Positions 9,404 through 21,407 of a stretch of 64,000 bases of DNA are shown here, piece by piece; within the stretch, counting starts at the first letter, position 1, and every line of letters begins with the position of its first letter. Source of the DNA: an uncultured Gammaproteobacteria bacterium (GTDB taxonomy: Bacteria > Pseudomonadota > Gammaproteobacteria > JAADHQ01); assembly GCA_947258755.1 (NCBI GenBank), contig CAMYJO010000021.1, forward strand, positions 1 to 64,000, in the 5' to 3' direction. A model generated the notes under the pieces. That model saw only the letters and a program-made list of their open reading frames with translations, did not search any database and was not told where the DNA came from. The translations under genes and the position numbers were made by a program.

Positions 9404-10480
9404 TTAAAATCCATTTACAATCTCGATGAACTTGTCATTTTCTTCCGGCTTACCGACCGTCACCCGCAGGCAGTCCTGCAATAGACCACCCGCATTAGCA
9501 AGGTTCTTGATCAACACGCCACCAGACTTTAGCGCCTCAAATAAGGCGTTGGCACGACCATCACTAACACGGATCAGGATAAAGTTGGCTTCACTGGGAT
9601 AGACCGTCAGTCCTTTTATCGACATGAGCTGTGCATACAATCGACTACGTTCCTGCCTTATCAAATCGGTCTGCTGATCAAGCACGTCTTTGTGGCGTAA
9701 TGCAAACTCGGCGCTGACCTGGGTCAACACATTGATGTTGTAAGGCAGGCGTATCTTATCGAATTCCTGCAGTATGTCTGCAGGACCAGCAAGGTAACCG
9801 AGACGCAGGCCGGCCAGACCCATCTTCGAGACGGTACGCATCACCAATAAATTCGGATATTGCCCGAGGTTGGACATGAAACTGTCATCGGCAAAGGCGG
9901 CGTAGGCCTCATCGAGGACGACCAGGCCCGGAGCCAGGGTTAAAATTTCTTCGACTTGCTCACGTGCAAACATATTGCCGGTCGGATTATTCGGATAGGC
10001 CAGAAAAATGATCGCCGGTTTGTGTTCTGTAATCGCCGCCTTCATCGCCGCCATATCAAGGCTAAAATCATCCGCATGCAGAGGCACACCGACATACTGC
10101 ATACCGACAAAACGCGCGATCATGTTATACATGACAAAGCCCGGCTCCGGTGCCAGGATAACCCGATCCTTCGCAGCCACAGCCATGGCAATAATCTGGA
10201 TGATCTCATCCGAGCCATTACCGAGCATGACACTCATGCCGTCAGGAATAGCAAAGGCCGTGCGTATCTGCTGCTGTAATGAGCGGCTGCCCGGATCCGG
10301 ATAACGGTTCAGGGCCGTATCTTGCAATAAGGCCTGCCACTCCGTGATCATTTGCTGCGGCCAGGTATAGGGATTTTCCATAGCATCCAGTTTTATCATG
10401 TTCCCGGGATCAGGTACATGGTAGGCGGACAGCGCCTGTATTTCCGGGCGTATCCATTGTTTGATGAGTTTATTGGTCAT
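9404..10480 (-). CDS. hisC: Histidinol-phosphate aminotransferase
   Basis: LGNGSDEIIQIIAMA, AYPNNPTGNMF, class II aminotransferase; adjacent to hisD/hisG. Confidence 0.94.
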   Translation of the reverse strand: MTNKLIKQWIRPEIQALSAYHVPDPGNMIKLDAMENPYTWPQQMITEWQALLQDTALNRYPDPGSRSLQQQIRTAFAIPDGMSVMLGNGSDEIIQIIAMAVAAKDRVILAPEPGFVMYNMIARFVGMQYVGVPLHADDFSLDMAAMKAAITEHKPAIIFLAYPNNPTGNMFAREQVEEILTLAPGLVVLDEAYAAFADDSFMSNLGQYPNLLVMRTVSKMGLAGLRLGYLAGPADILQEFDKIRLPYNINVLTQVSAEFALRHKDVLDQQTDLIRQERSRLYAQLMSIKGLTVYPSEANFILIRVSDGRANALFEALKSGGVLIKNLANAGGLLQDCLRVTVGKPEENDKFIEIVNGF

Positions 10481-10545
10481 GGTTAGACGTAAGCTAGTAA
10501 TTTAATTGTCGTTTAGCCCCTCCCTTAGGGAGGGAGACAAGGGAA

Positions 10546-11847
10546 TCAATCTTTTATACGGTATTCAGCCGAACGCGCATGCGCAGTCAGGCCTTCGCCA
10601 CGTGATAGTACCGATGCCGTCTTACCCAATTCAGAAGCACCGTCGGCCGAACACATGATCAGGCTACTGCGTTTTTGAAAATCATAAACGCCGAGCGGTG
10701 ACGAAAAACGCGCCGTACGTGAGGTCGGCAACACATGATTGGGCCCGGCACAGTAATCTCCCAGCGCCTCGGCCGTATAGCGGCCCATGAAAATCGCACC
10801 GGCGTGACGAATACGCGCCGCCATGGCCTGTGGGTCTTCGACCGACAATTCCAAATGCTCGGGGGCAATGTAGTTGACCAGATCAATGGCTTCATCCATA
10901 TCCTTGACCTGTATCAACGCGCCACGTGCTGACAGTGAGGTGCTTATAATAGGTGCACGCTCCATCTGCGGCATCAGGCGTTCGATACTGGCGGCCAGGC
11001 GTTCGATAAAATCGGCATCGGGGCAGACCAGTATCGACTGCGCATCCTCATCATGCTCGGCCTGCGAAAACAGGTCCATCGCAATCCAGTCCGGATCGGT
11101 ATTGCCATCACAGACCACCAGTATTTCCGAGGGCCCGGCAATCATATCGATGCCGACAGTACCGAACACCATGCGCTTGGCGGTGGCGACATAGATATTA
11201 CCCGGACCGACAATCTTGTCGACCTGCGGAATGGACTCGGTACCATAAGCCAGCGCGGCCACGGCCTGCGCCCCGCCGACAGCGAACACCCGATCGACAC
11301 CGGCGATAGCCGCGGCAGCAAAGACCAGTTCATTGACTTCGCCATCCGGAGTCGGCACCACCATGATCAATTCGCCAACACCGGCGACCTTGGCCGGAAT
11401 CGCATTCATCAATACCGACGAGGGATAGGCCGCCTTGCCGCCGGGTACATACAGACCGACCCGGTCCAGGGCCGTGACCTGCTGACCCAGCAAGGTGCCA
11501 TCGTCTTCGGTATACGACCATGACTCCATTTTCTGGTGCTCGGCATACGCGCGAATGCGTGCGGCCGCCAGCTCCAGCGCCTCACGTTCTGCTGCCGGGA
11601 TCGCAGCCAGAGCCGACTGCAGGCGCTGTGCTGATATCTCCAGCTCCTGCATCGATGTCGCCTGCATGCGATCAAAACGATTGCTATATTCCAGCACGGC
11701 ACTGTCACCCTGCCGGCGAACGGCCGACAGGATTTCCATAACTGTACCGAGCACAGCATCATCCGACACCGACTCCCAGGCCAGCAGGTCTTTCAGGGTC
11801 TGCCGAAAGCCGGGATCAGCCGTATTTAAACGTTGAATAGAAGACAT
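10546..11847 (-). CDS. hisD: Histidinol dehydrogenase
   Basis: [38 protein letters not shown]. Confidence 0.97.
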   Translation of the reverse strand: MSSIQRLNTADPGFRQTLKDLLAWESVSDDAVLGTVMEILSAVRRQGDSAVLEYSNRFDRMQATSMQELEISAQRLQSALAAIPAAEREALELAAARIRAYAEHQKMESWSYTEDDGTLLGQQVTALDRVGLYVPGGKAAYPSSVLMNAIPAKVAGVGELIMVVPTPDGEVNELVFAAAAIAGVDRVFAVGGAQAVAALAYGTESIPQVDKIVGPGNIYVATAKRMVFGTVGIDMIAGPSEILVVCDGNTDPDWIAMDLFSQAEHDEDAQSILVCPDADFIERLAASIERLMPQMERAPIISTSLSARGALIQVKDMDEAIDLVNYIAPEHLELSVEDPQAMAARIRHAGAIFMGRYTAEALGDYCAGPNHVLPTSRTARFSSPLGVYDFQKRSSLIMCSADGASELGKTASVLSRGEGLTAHARSAEYRIKD

Positions 11848-11861
11848 GTTGGCCGTACCTG

Positions 11862-12509
11862 TTAACCGGCAGGACGGTTTTTGACAACCGCTTCCTGCAT
11901 CAGATCGATAAAGCGCCGGATGCGCTCGTGTTTCATTTTCATGGCGGCCTTGTTAACCACCAGGCGTGAACTGATATCGGCGATATGCTCCAGTGGCATC
12001 AGACCGTTGGCCTTCAGAGTATTGCCGGTATCGACGACATCGACAATGCGGTCGGCAAGACCGACCAGCGGCGCCAACTCCATCGAACCATAGAGCTTGA
12101 TCATTTCAACCTGCTTGCCCTGCTCGGCATAATAACGCTTGGTACAATTGACGAACTTGGTGGCGATACGCAAACGACCGTGCCCGCTCGGCACACCTTC
12201 TGGTCCGGCGACCATTAACTTGCAACGCGCTATTTCCAGGTCGAGCGGTTCATACAGACCTTCACCACCGTGCTCCATCAATACATCCTTGCCGGCTACA
12301 CCAACTTCTGCTGCACCGTATTGCACATAGGTCGGCACGTCGGTGGCGCGAATGATCACCAGCTTGACGTCTTCCTGGTTGGTATCCAGGATTAATTTGC
12401 GACTGGTTTCCGGGTCATCGACAGGCTCGATACCGGCGTGCGCAAGCAATGGCATCGTTTCTTTAAAGATGCGCCCTTTTGATAAAGCTATTGTAAAAAT
12501 ATCTTTCAT
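11862..12509 (-). CDS. hisG: ATP phosphoribosyltransferase (short form)
   Basis: [43 protein letters not shown]. Confidence 0.96.
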   Translation of the reverse strand: MKDIFTIALSKGRIFKETMPLLAHAGIEPVDDPETSRKLILDTNQEDVKLVIIRATDVPTYVQYGAAEVGVAGKDVLMEHGGEGLYEPLDLEIARCKLMVAGPEGVPSGHGRLRIATKFVNCTKRYYAEQGKQVEMIKLYGSMELAPLVGLADRIVDVVDTGNTLKANGLMPLEHIADISSRLVVNKAAMKMKHERIRRFIDLMQEAVVKNRPAG

Positions 12510-12541
12510 ACTTGATTCTACTGTATTGCTAACACGGTTGA

Positions 12542-14090
<1,549 letters not shown>

Positions 14091-14250
14091 TATCTAGCAA
14101 ACCATTCGTTAGAGAAAAAGACCGCAGACCGGTCAAGTGCTGTTAACAGCGCTTGAGCAAAATCCCGGAGAGGCAATGATATAGAAATTCCGTTAAAAAC
14201 GGGAGGATTTCCGTCTACTTTTTACAATTAACCGGTGAATTTGATGGGAT

Positions 14251-14559
14251 TTATGCTATAGAACGCGAAAGTGGCAGGATCCCATCCAGTCCACTGACCC
14301 TGACGATAGCCAGCATCTGCTCGGGGATATCCAGAAACTGCAGTGATTTTCCGTGCTCTCGGGCCAGGCGTAACCACTCAAGCAGCATCGCCACGCCGGC
14401 ACTATCGGCACGCGAAACCTGATCGAGCCTGATCACCAACTGATCATTGCCCTGGACTAATGGCATAAAAACCCCACTCAGACCGGGCACGGACTGAAAG
14501 CTGAGCTCTCCACTCAATTCGTATTGCTGCTCATTGTTTTTTTTCAGGGCTGCATCCAT
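14251..14559 (-). CDS. mlaB: STAS-domain protein, MlaB-like
   Basis: LDQVSRADSAGVAMLLEWLRLAREHGKSLQFLDIPEQM STAS signature; position in mla locus. Confidence 0.87.
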   Translation of the reverse strand: MDAALKKNNEQQYELSGELSFQSVPGLSGVFMPLVQGNDQLVIRLDQVSRADSAGVAMLLEWLRLAREHGKSLQFLDIPEQMLAIVRVSGLDGILPLSRSIA

Positions 14560-14582
14560 TTTCCGATTCCTATCATTTAGTT

Positions 14583-15065
14583 CTACTCGCCGCTTTCCGC
14601 TTCCTGTATCAGGAACTTGCCGACCATGCGCTCAAGCACAAAGGCAGACTGGGTTTCATCGATCACATCACCGTCTGTAAAGCTCTCCTCCGAACCACCA
14701 GGTTGCAGGCTGATATACTGCTCGCCGAGCAGGCCGGCCGTATAGATGCTAGCACTACTGTCATTCGGAATACGGCTATGCTTGCTGTTAATATGCAGGG
14801 TAACGACGGCCTCAAGCAGTTCATCATCGTAATCGATACTGTCCACCCTGCCGACACGAACGCCGCTGATACGTACCGGCGAACGTTCTTTCAGACCACC
14901 GATATTATCGAAGCGTGCCTTGAGGATATAGGTATCCCGTTCCGTCAGCGCCGTGATATTACTGACCTTCATTGCCAGCATAAAAAATGCGGCGATACCC
15001 AACGCAATGAATATCCCTACCAGTATCTCTACTGTTCTGCTTGTTTGCATGCTAGTTATCTCCAA
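14583..15065 (-). CDS. mlaD: Outer-membrane lipid asymmetry protein MlaD (MCE domain)
   Basis: N-terminal TM, ARFDNIGGLKERSPVRISGVRVGRVDSI MCE motif. Confidence 0.94.
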   Translation of the reverse strand: MEITSMQTSRTVEILVGIFIALGIAAFFMLAMKVSNITALTERDTYILKARFDNIGGLKERSPVRISGVRVGRVDSIDYDDELLEAVVTLHINSKHSRIPNDSSASIYTAGLLGEQYISLQPGGSEESFTDGDVIDETQSAFVLERMVGKFLIQEAESGE

Positions 15066-15834
15066 ACATGATTGCAGTCAATATAAAATCCAGACCCAAC
15101 ACGGCAAAGGCCGTGTGCACTACTGTCCGGGTCGTTGCCCGACTTACACCTTCGGTCGTCGGTACAGCCTTATAGCCCTCAAACACGGCTATCCAGGCAG
15201 CTACCATTCCAAAGACAATACTCTTGATGACGCCATTAACGACGTCTGCATCCAGCGCTACCTTATGCTGCATCTGCGACCAGAAGGCACCATCATCGAC
15301 ACCCAACATACCAACCCCGACGATATAGCTACCGAGGATACCAACCGCGCTGAACATCGCCGCCAGTAAGGGCATGGAAATCAGGCCGGCCACATAACGC
15401 GGTACCACGACACGTTTGACCGGATCCACGGCCATCATTTCCATTACCGACAACTGATCAGTTGCCTTCATCAATCCGATCTCGGCCGTCAACGCGGAAC
15501 CGGCGCGACCCGAGAACAGCAATGCAGTCAGCACCGGGCCCAGTTCGCGTACTAGCGACAGGGCCACCACCGGTCCCAACGAATCTTCAGTGCCAAAATC
15601 CACCAGTGTGTTGTACATCTGCAGACCCAACACCATGCCGACAGTAAGGCCGGAAATAACAATAATTGCCAATGATAATACACCGACCGAATAGAGCTCA
15701 TGCACCAACAAACGGGGATGCCGAATCAGGCTCGGGATACCCATCAGGATTTGTAGCAAGAATAACGAGGCTTCGCCCAGACGCTGAAATACGCGCATGC
15801 CCGATTGACCCAGGTTCTGCAGCCACATCAGCAT
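15052..15834 (-). CDS. mlaE: Lipid asymmetry ABC transporter permease MlaE
   Basis: Multi-TM; LGPVLTALLFSGRAGSALTAEIGLMKATDQLSVMEMM. Confidence 0.95.
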   Translation of the reverse strand: MLMWLQNLGQSGMRVFQRLGEASLFLLQILMGIPSLIRHPRLLVHELYSVGVLSLAIIVISGLTVGMVLGLQMYNTLVDFGTEDSLGPVVALSLVRELGPVLTALLFSGRAGSALTAEIGLMKATDQLSVMEMMAVDPVKRVVVPRYVAGLISMPLLAAMFSAVGILGSYIVGVGMLGVDDGAFWSQMQHKVALDADVVNGVIKSIVFGMVAAWIAVFEGYKAVPTTEGVSRATTRTVVHTAFAVLGLDFILTAIMFGDN

Positions 15835-16736
15835 CAGTCAAGACCTTCCAGCAGATCCTCAGCAAAAGGAGGCGCCGGATAGTGGAATGGCACCGGGCCG
15901 TCAGGCGAGGCATGCATGAATTGGCCGACCCAGTCAGAATCAGAATTCTGCAGCTGTTCAGGACCACCGCTACCGACGACCTTGCCGTCCGAGATCATGT
16001 ACAACTGGTCCGAGATCGCACAAACCTCCTGCACATCATGCGAGACGATGATAGTGGTCATACCCAGGCTGTCATTCAGCAGGCGAATCAATTGCATGAT
16101 GACCCCCACCGTAATCGGGTCCTGACCGGTAAATGGCTCATCGTACATCATCATCATTGGGTCCAGTGCAATCGCCCGGGCCAGGGCCACGCGCCTGGCC
16201 ATACCGCCGGACAGTTCCGCAGGCATTAGATCGCGGGCGCCACGCAGGCCAACGGCCTGTAATTTCATTAACACCAGAGTGCGAATCAGCGATTCCGATA
16301 AATCGGTATGTTCACGAACCGGAAAGGCTACATTTTCGAAAACCGACAGATGGGTAAACAGTGCGCCGCTCTGGAACAGCATGCCCATACGTTTACGTAG
16401 TTGGTACAGATCTTTGTTACTGAGAGAATGGATATTCTGACCCGCTACCGTCAAGGTCCCCTGCGCGGGCGCTATCTGGCCGCCGATCAGGCGTAGTAAA
16501 GTGGTCTTGCCACAACCACTGGGGCCCATAATAGTAGTGATTTTACCGTGAGGAATTTCAATATTGACGCCATCCAGGATTTTTCTCGAACCGCGTGCAT
16601 AATGCAGATCGTTAATGCGCACCAACATTTCATCCTGCTGCTGTGCTTTCTTAGTATCCAACATGTTGTCGATAGCCTTAAATAGCATCCCCCGATGGCC
16701 TGAATTATAAGGCTTATAAGAACAGTATGCGAACAT
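15834..16736 (-). CDS. mlaF: Lipid asymmetry ABC transporter ATP-binding protein MlaF (true start may be internal)
   Basis: GPSGCGKTTLLRLIGG Walker A, ELSGGMARRVALARAI signature. Confidence 0.94.
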   Translation of the reverse strand: MFAYCSYKPYNSGHRGMLFKAIDNMLDTKKAQQQDEMLVRINDLHYARGSRKILDGVNIEIPHGKITTIMGPSGCGKTTLLRLIGGQIAPAQGTLTVAGQNIHSLSNKDLYQLRKRMGMLFQSGALFTHLSVFENVAFPVREHTDLSESLIRTLVLMKLQAVGLRGARDLMPAELSGGMARRVALARAIALDPMMMMYDEPFTGQDPITVGVIMQLIRLLNDSLGMTTIIVSHDVQEVCAISDQLYMISDGKVVGSGGPEQLQNSDSDWVGQFMHASPDGPVPFHYPAPPFAEDLLEGLD

Positions 16737-16816
16737 TATCTGTATTCAGTGGGGTGCAGATATATTGTCTGGAAAAGCTACTTTTTCAGCTACTCCCGAA
16801 TACACCCCCTATTGAA

Positions 16817-17275
16817 TTAGGGGATGGGTCGAGTGGCCTTGCGGATGACCTTATCGACATCGGACTGCCAGCGTGAAACCATTGCCAGGTACTCGCGATC
16901 ACGTGCTGCCTTTTTCAGCATATTAAAGGGCATACCCTGCAAATAGATTTTATCCTCATCTTCATAGACCGTTATAGACAGCGGCAGGAAGACTGTAAAT
17001 TGCGGGTAGCGCTGCTGGACGATATCAAAATCCAACGGATTGCCAAAAAAAATGATGCGATAACGGTCGATTGTGTAGCCGGCCTTTCCCAGGCCTTGAT
17101 CCAATGCCTGGATCCTGGTGACCTTATAGCCCTTGTTAGCCAGCTCCTGCTGAACTTTCGTCATCGTATCCGGAAAATCATTTCGTGATTCTACCCCGTC
17201 AGATAAATTACAGGCGGATAACAGTATGCAGACAAATAATACGGACGGGCCCGTGACTGTGAAACGATTTTTCAT
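16817..17275 (-). CDS. DUF302-like putative lipoprotein
   Basis: Lipobox-like LLSACN; IIFFGNPLDFDIVQQRYPQFTVFLPLSITVYEDEDKIYL resembles DUF302 core. Confidence 0.7.
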   Translation of the reverse strand: MKNRFTVTGPSVLFVCILLSACNLSDGVESRNDFPDTMTKVQQELANKGYKVTRIQALDQGLGKAGYTIDRYRIIFFGNPLDFDIVQQRYPQFTVFLPLSITVYEDEDKIYLQGMPFNMLKKAARDREYLAMVSRWQSDVDKVIRKATRPIP

Positions 17276-17736
17276 AGCGTCGCTTCCTCAATGACGCTTT
17301 TCATAGCTGTAGAAATCTGATCGCACAGACCATTCAATTTATTATTGCCATGCCCCTTGACCAATTGCGGATTGAGATAATAAATACTGACCTTTCCCGC
17401 TTTCTCAATCAATGTCAGCCTGCATGGCAACATGAAGCCAATGCGTTTGTCGAACTGAATCGCCTTATGGGCCACTGCAAAATTACAGAAATACAATACA
17501 CGGAAGTGCGGATCTTCGGCGCCACCCAAACCATCCTTGAGAGTCTGTTCACGCAGAAAACGAAAATTATTATTCACCAGTGCTTGCTTGATATTCTGGA
17601 TGGTCTTGCGCATACCATGGGGCGAATCCACAGAAATCAACATCGGCGGTTTGCTTGTCGAGGCAATACCCGTAGCCAGCAGGATGAAACCAGCAAACAC
17701 AATAACGGCAAAGGAATAAATCCTTCGATGATTCAT
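17272..17736 (-). CDS. DUF302-like exported protein
   Basis: N-terminal signal/TM; RVLYFCNFAVAHKAIQFDKRIGFMLPCRLTLIEKAGKVSIYYLNP resembles DUF302; overlaps next gene by 4 nt. Confidence 0.7.
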   Translation of the reverse strand: MNHRRIYSFAVIVFAGFILLATGIASTSKPPMLISVDSPHGMRKTIQNIKQALVNNNFRFLREQTLKDGLGGAEDPHFRVLYFCNFAVAHKAIQFDKRIGFMLPCRLTLIEKAGKVSIYYLNPQLVKGHGNNKLNGLCDQISTAMKSVIEEATL

Positions 17737-18257
17737 AATTACTCCTTCCTTAGAGATTTAGCGATAAATGATTAAGCAATGATGCAAATCTATAAGGCTG
17801 ACTTTACAGAGCAACCATTATCTACACCAGCATTCAGCGTGCTGCATGATACATCACATTCCTAAATATTGTACTTACTTTTTTCAGGAAATTTGACAAC
17901 GATGTTAATAAGATTCAACTAGAAAAACAGGCAACTGACCAATGTGCAGAATTGTTAATCTGATCTAATCGTATAGCGCGTGTATAAATTGTTTATTATT
18001 AAACAATCCCAATAAAAAAGCTTGACAGGTAAAAGCAACAGACTGTGCAAAGGCCAGTGTTTTTATGATATGAAGTAAAATTTTTCTGCAATAATTTATA
18101 CCTAATAAATATCTTTTCCGCGTTGCATGACAGGCTGGTAGCTGCCAAGGTTTACATTCTGGCCGAGGCTGATGACCCACCCTTAGGGCGCTTCCTTGTA
18201 ATTTGTTCATGATGACACTATATATCTATTTCCGTAGTTTATTGTTGAGTATTAGAC

Positions 18258-19106
18258 ATGCACAGTTTCGATACAAACCTTGAATCCTTCACCGAAGACG
18301 TCCTCAATGCCTCGCAAGAAACGCTGGTGCTGGTAGACTTCTGGGCGCCGTGGTGCGGCCCCTGCAAGAGCCTGATGCCCGTCCTGGAGAAACTGGCCGC
18401 TGACTACCAGGGTGCATTCAGACTGGCCAAGGTCAACATCGATGAGCAACAACAACTGGCCCAACAGTTTTCGGTGCGCAGTGTACCGACGGTCAAACTG
18501 GTCAAAAATGGACAGGTCGTGGATGAATTCATGGGCGCGATCGCAGAATCAGAAATAAAGACCTATCTGGATAAATTTATTGTCCGCGAATCTGACCAAC
18601 TGATGTCGGCTGCCGTGGAAAAATACAATAGCGGCGACAGTAACGCCATCAGTGATATGCAGGCCATCATCAATGCTGACCCCGATAATAATAATACCCG
18701 CCTGCTCTATGTAGATATTTTACTGAATGAAAAACAATACGACGACGCCAGCATCATCTTGCAGTCATTGCCTGCAGAGATCAGGGAACAAGAGCAGGTC
18801 GCTGCATTAATAAGCCGACTGGAAGTCATGGCCATGTCCGCCGACTTTGGCGACATTGAAACGCTGCAGAAAAATGTTGCACAAGCGCCGGATAACTGTG
18901 AGGCCCGCCAACAACTCAGCAATGCCTATCTGGCTAGCGGTGACTTTCAGAATGCCATGGAACAGCTGTTGGAAATCATGAAACGGGACCGGCAATTCAA
19001 TGATGATGCCGGCCGCAAGGGTTTACTCAAAGTCTTTGAGATGCTCGGCAACAGTGGTGAGCTGGTCAACCACTACCGCAAAAAAATGGCCTTACTATTA
19101 TATTAG
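18258..19106 (+). CDS. Thioredoxin-TPR protein (CnoX/YbbN-like)
   Basis: DFWAPWCGPCKSLMPVLEKLA followed by TPR-like C-terminus. Confidence 0.9.
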   Translation: MHSFDTNLESFTEDVLNASQETLVLVDFWAPWCGPCKSLMPVLEKLAADYQGAFRLAKVNIDEQQQLAQQFSVRSVPTVKLVKNGQVVDEFMGAIAESEIKTYLDKFIVRESDQLMSAAVEKYNSGDSNAISDMQAIINADPDNNNTRLLYVDILLNEKQYDDASIILQSLPAEIREQEQVAALISRLEVMAMSADFGDIETLQKNVAQAPDNCEARQQLSNAYLASGDFQNAMEQLLEIMKRDRQFNDDAGRKGLLKVFEMLGNSGELVNHYRKKMALLLY

Positions 19107-19162
19107 GACGGCAGTACTGACATAAGGCAACAGTCACCAACAGCCTGTAGGCTTTAGGTAAG

Positions 19163-19792
19163 CTATACCAGCATCTGCAGGATAATCTGGGCATCCTGCA
19201 TGGCCTTGGTCGATGGCGCTTGACCCTGATAGACCAGATAAAGTTGCTGCGTACCACCCTGCTCTATGAAGGCCTCGATATGTGCGCGCATGTTGCGCAT
19301 ATCCTTGGCCGCATCCGGTCGCAGAAAACCAATCTTACAGCCATTGACATCACGACCCTTGCGCCAGCAGCACCTGACTCCAGTGAAGGACTCATTCACG
19401 GCGTCAGTATCCAGATAAACTGGCGCTAATGCAGACAAGCCCTGCAACATAGAGGGTTCGATTACATTTCCATCCTCAAATATGACCAGCCCACACAGGC
19501 GCTTGTTGAGGATTCCTTTTATCCGGCCAATCTGCTCAAGGGCAGATTCGTTGATATCACCCACACTCAAGCCCAGAAAAAATTCAAACGAGTCCTTAAC
19601 ATCTTCCAGCCATTGTTCGATGTCACTTTCGCTGCAATGCATCCATTCCTGCGCCTGCATCAACACAAACTGGAAATGATGGCTATAGTAGTCCAGTCGC
19701 CAGTCTTCGGGCAGGTCTTCAGGATAGTAAGCGCTATCCCAAGCCTGATGTGTCCAGCCAAGAGCACCGATTTCAATATTATCTTTTGCCAT
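19163..19792 (-). CDS. Conserved hypothetical, N-terminus resembling DUF72
   Basis: IGALGWTHQAWDSAYYPEDLPEDWRLDYYSHHF resembles DUF72 N-terminus, remainder divergent. Confidence 0.6.
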   Translation of the reverse strand: MAKDNIEIGALGWTHQAWDSAYYPEDLPEDWRLDYYSHHFQFVLMQAQEWMHCSESDIEQWLEDVKDSFEFFLGLSVGDINESALEQIGRIKGILNKRLCGLVIFEDGNVIEPSMLQGLSALAPVYLDTDAVNESFTGVRCCWRKGRDVNGCKIGFLRPDAAKDMRNMRAHIEAFIEQGGTQQLYLVYQGQAPSTKAMQDAQIILQMLV

Positions 19793-19949
19793 AGGAACCG
19801 CTTCGTCTTGTTTATATTATATTTTGTTAATTCTGCCTGTATAATGGCATGTCATTGGAATAATTCAGGGAATTGCCATCATTTGTATGTAAACTGCCCT
19901 GTACCCTGTCAAAATCATGCACAGGCAATATGGAAACTGATAATACCCC

Positions 19950-20135
19950 ATGGCCGATATCATAGCATTTAAAAAGCCCAAACCCGGTCAGAAGCATAAG
20001 GGCAAAACCCTGTGCAGGCATAATTTCCATAAGTGGGTCGAGGACAAGAAAATGGGTTTTGATGTCAAACAAGGCAAGCTGATAACCCGTTACCGTTGCA
20101 CACGTTGTGGCGCCACGCGGGTCAAACGCACTTGA
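19950..20135 (+). CDS. Small (61 aa) putative zinc-binding protein
   Basis: Lys-rich N-terminus then CRHNFHKW...YRCTRCGATR (C-x2-H-type plus CxxC). Confidence 0.65.
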   Translation: MADIIAFKKPKPGQKHKGKTLCRHNFHKWVEDKKMGFDVKQGKLITRYRCTRCGATRVKRT

Positions 20136-20167
20136 ATTTCCACACAGAGAAGAAGAAATAGTAAGCT

Positions 20168-21136
20168 ATGTTTGAGAATATCCTGATCATCCTCGCCGGT
20201 TTTGTCATCCTGTTATGGGGCGCTGACCGTTTCGTCATGGGCGCCTCCGCCCTGGCCAGCAATCTTGGCGTCAGCCCGCTGATCATTGGCCTGACCATCG
20301 TTGGTTTTGGTACCTCCGCGCCTGAGATACTGATCTCGGCCGTGGCCTCCTATGATGGCAATCCGGGCCTGGCCATCGGCAATGCTATCGGTTCCAATAT
20401 CGCTAACATTGCCCTGGTACTTGGCTTTACCGCCCTGGTCTTACCACTCACGGTCAGATCAGAAACCCTCAAACGCGAGTACCCGGTGATGCTGGCGATT
20501 ACCCTCGGCAGCCTGGTGTTATTGATGGACGGCCACTTCAGCCGCACGGATGGTTTTATCCTGATCACCGGCATGTTTGTCGTCATCTACGCGATTACTA
20601 TGATCGGCCTGCGCTCACGCAAAACAGACCCGATCATTGAGGAATACGCGGATGAAATACCGGTTGGCATGTCGACCATGAATGCTTCCCTCTGGTTCCT
20701 GGGCGGACTGTTAACGCTGCTACTGGGCTCAAAGCTGCTGGTTAATGGCGCTGTCAGCATTGCCACAGCACTCGGCGTCAGTGATGTCGTCATTGGCCTG
20801 ACCATCGTTGCCATCGGTACCAGCCTGCCAGAATTGGCCGCCTCAGTCATGAGCGCCTACAAAAAGGAACCGGATATCGCCATTGGCAATATCATTGGCT
20901 CAAATATGTTTAACCTGCTGGCCGTATTGGGTATTCCAGGTGCGGTCAGACCCGGGCCTGTACCAGCCAACATTCTCGAGCGTGATTTCCCGGTCATGAT
21001 CGCACTGACGATACTGCTATTTGCCATGTCGTATGGATTCAGGGCCCCAGGCAAGATCAATCGCATCGAAGGTGGCGTGCTACTATCGATGTTTCTTGCG
21101 TATCAGGGCTTCTTATATTTTTCTAGCCAGCACTAA
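20168..21136 (+). CDS. Calcium/sodium antiporter, YrbG-like
   Basis: Two inverted repeats with GFGTSAPEILIS and AIGTSLPELAASVMS; upstream of kdsD. Confidence 0.94.
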   Translation: MFENILIILAGFVILLWGADRFVMGASALASNLGVSPLIIGLTIVGFGTSAPEILISAVASYDGNPGLAIGNAIGSNIANIALVLGFTALVLPLTVRSETLKREYPVMLAITLGSLVLLMDGHFSRTDGFILITGMFVVIYAITMIGLRSRKTDPIIEEYADEIPVGMSTMNASLWFLGGLLTLLLGSKLLVNGAVSIATALGVSDVVIGLTIVAIGTSLPELAASVMSAYKKEPDIAIGNIIGSNMFNLLAVLGIPGAVRPGPVPANILERDFPVMIALTILLFAMSYGFRAPGKINRIEGGVLLSMFLAYQGFLYFSSQH

Positions 21137-21349
21137 GTGGATACAAGCCATATGGACACGATTAAATTCAACGCCAAGAACATCAAATGCATGGGTTGTG
21201 TTAACACGATACAACAAGGCCTCGTGACCCTGACTGGCGTCGATAAGGTTGAGGTCGACCTGCAAGGTCACGTCACGGTAACTGGCCAGGGGCTGATCAC
21301 CGATGAACTCATCGAAAAATTGGCTGAATTAGGCTATCCATTAGCGTAA
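21137..21349 (+). CDS. Heavy-metal-associated (HMA) domain small protein
   Basis: IKFNAKNIKCMGCVNTIQQGL (CxxC) and ferredoxin-like HMA pattern; start could be internal Met. Confidence 0.82.
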   Translation: MDTSHMDTIKFNAKNIKCMGCVNTIQQGLVTLTGVDKVEVDLQGHVTVTGQGLITDELIEKLAELGYPLA

Positions 21350-21407
21350 AGTGGGCTATTGGCAGGTATAATGCCTTTAAATACAGATACGACAGCATCA
21401 TAACGAT

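Noticed and set aside
10516-10535. Hairpin cccctcccttagggaggg between hisD and hisC
   Set aside because: Short simple palindrome inside an operon; no T-tract, so not supported as a terminator and too short to call a mobile repeat
17965-18210. 81-aa minus-strand ORF in the AT-rich gap before the thioredoxin gene
   Set aside because: No ribosome-binding context or recognisable domain; likely chance ORF
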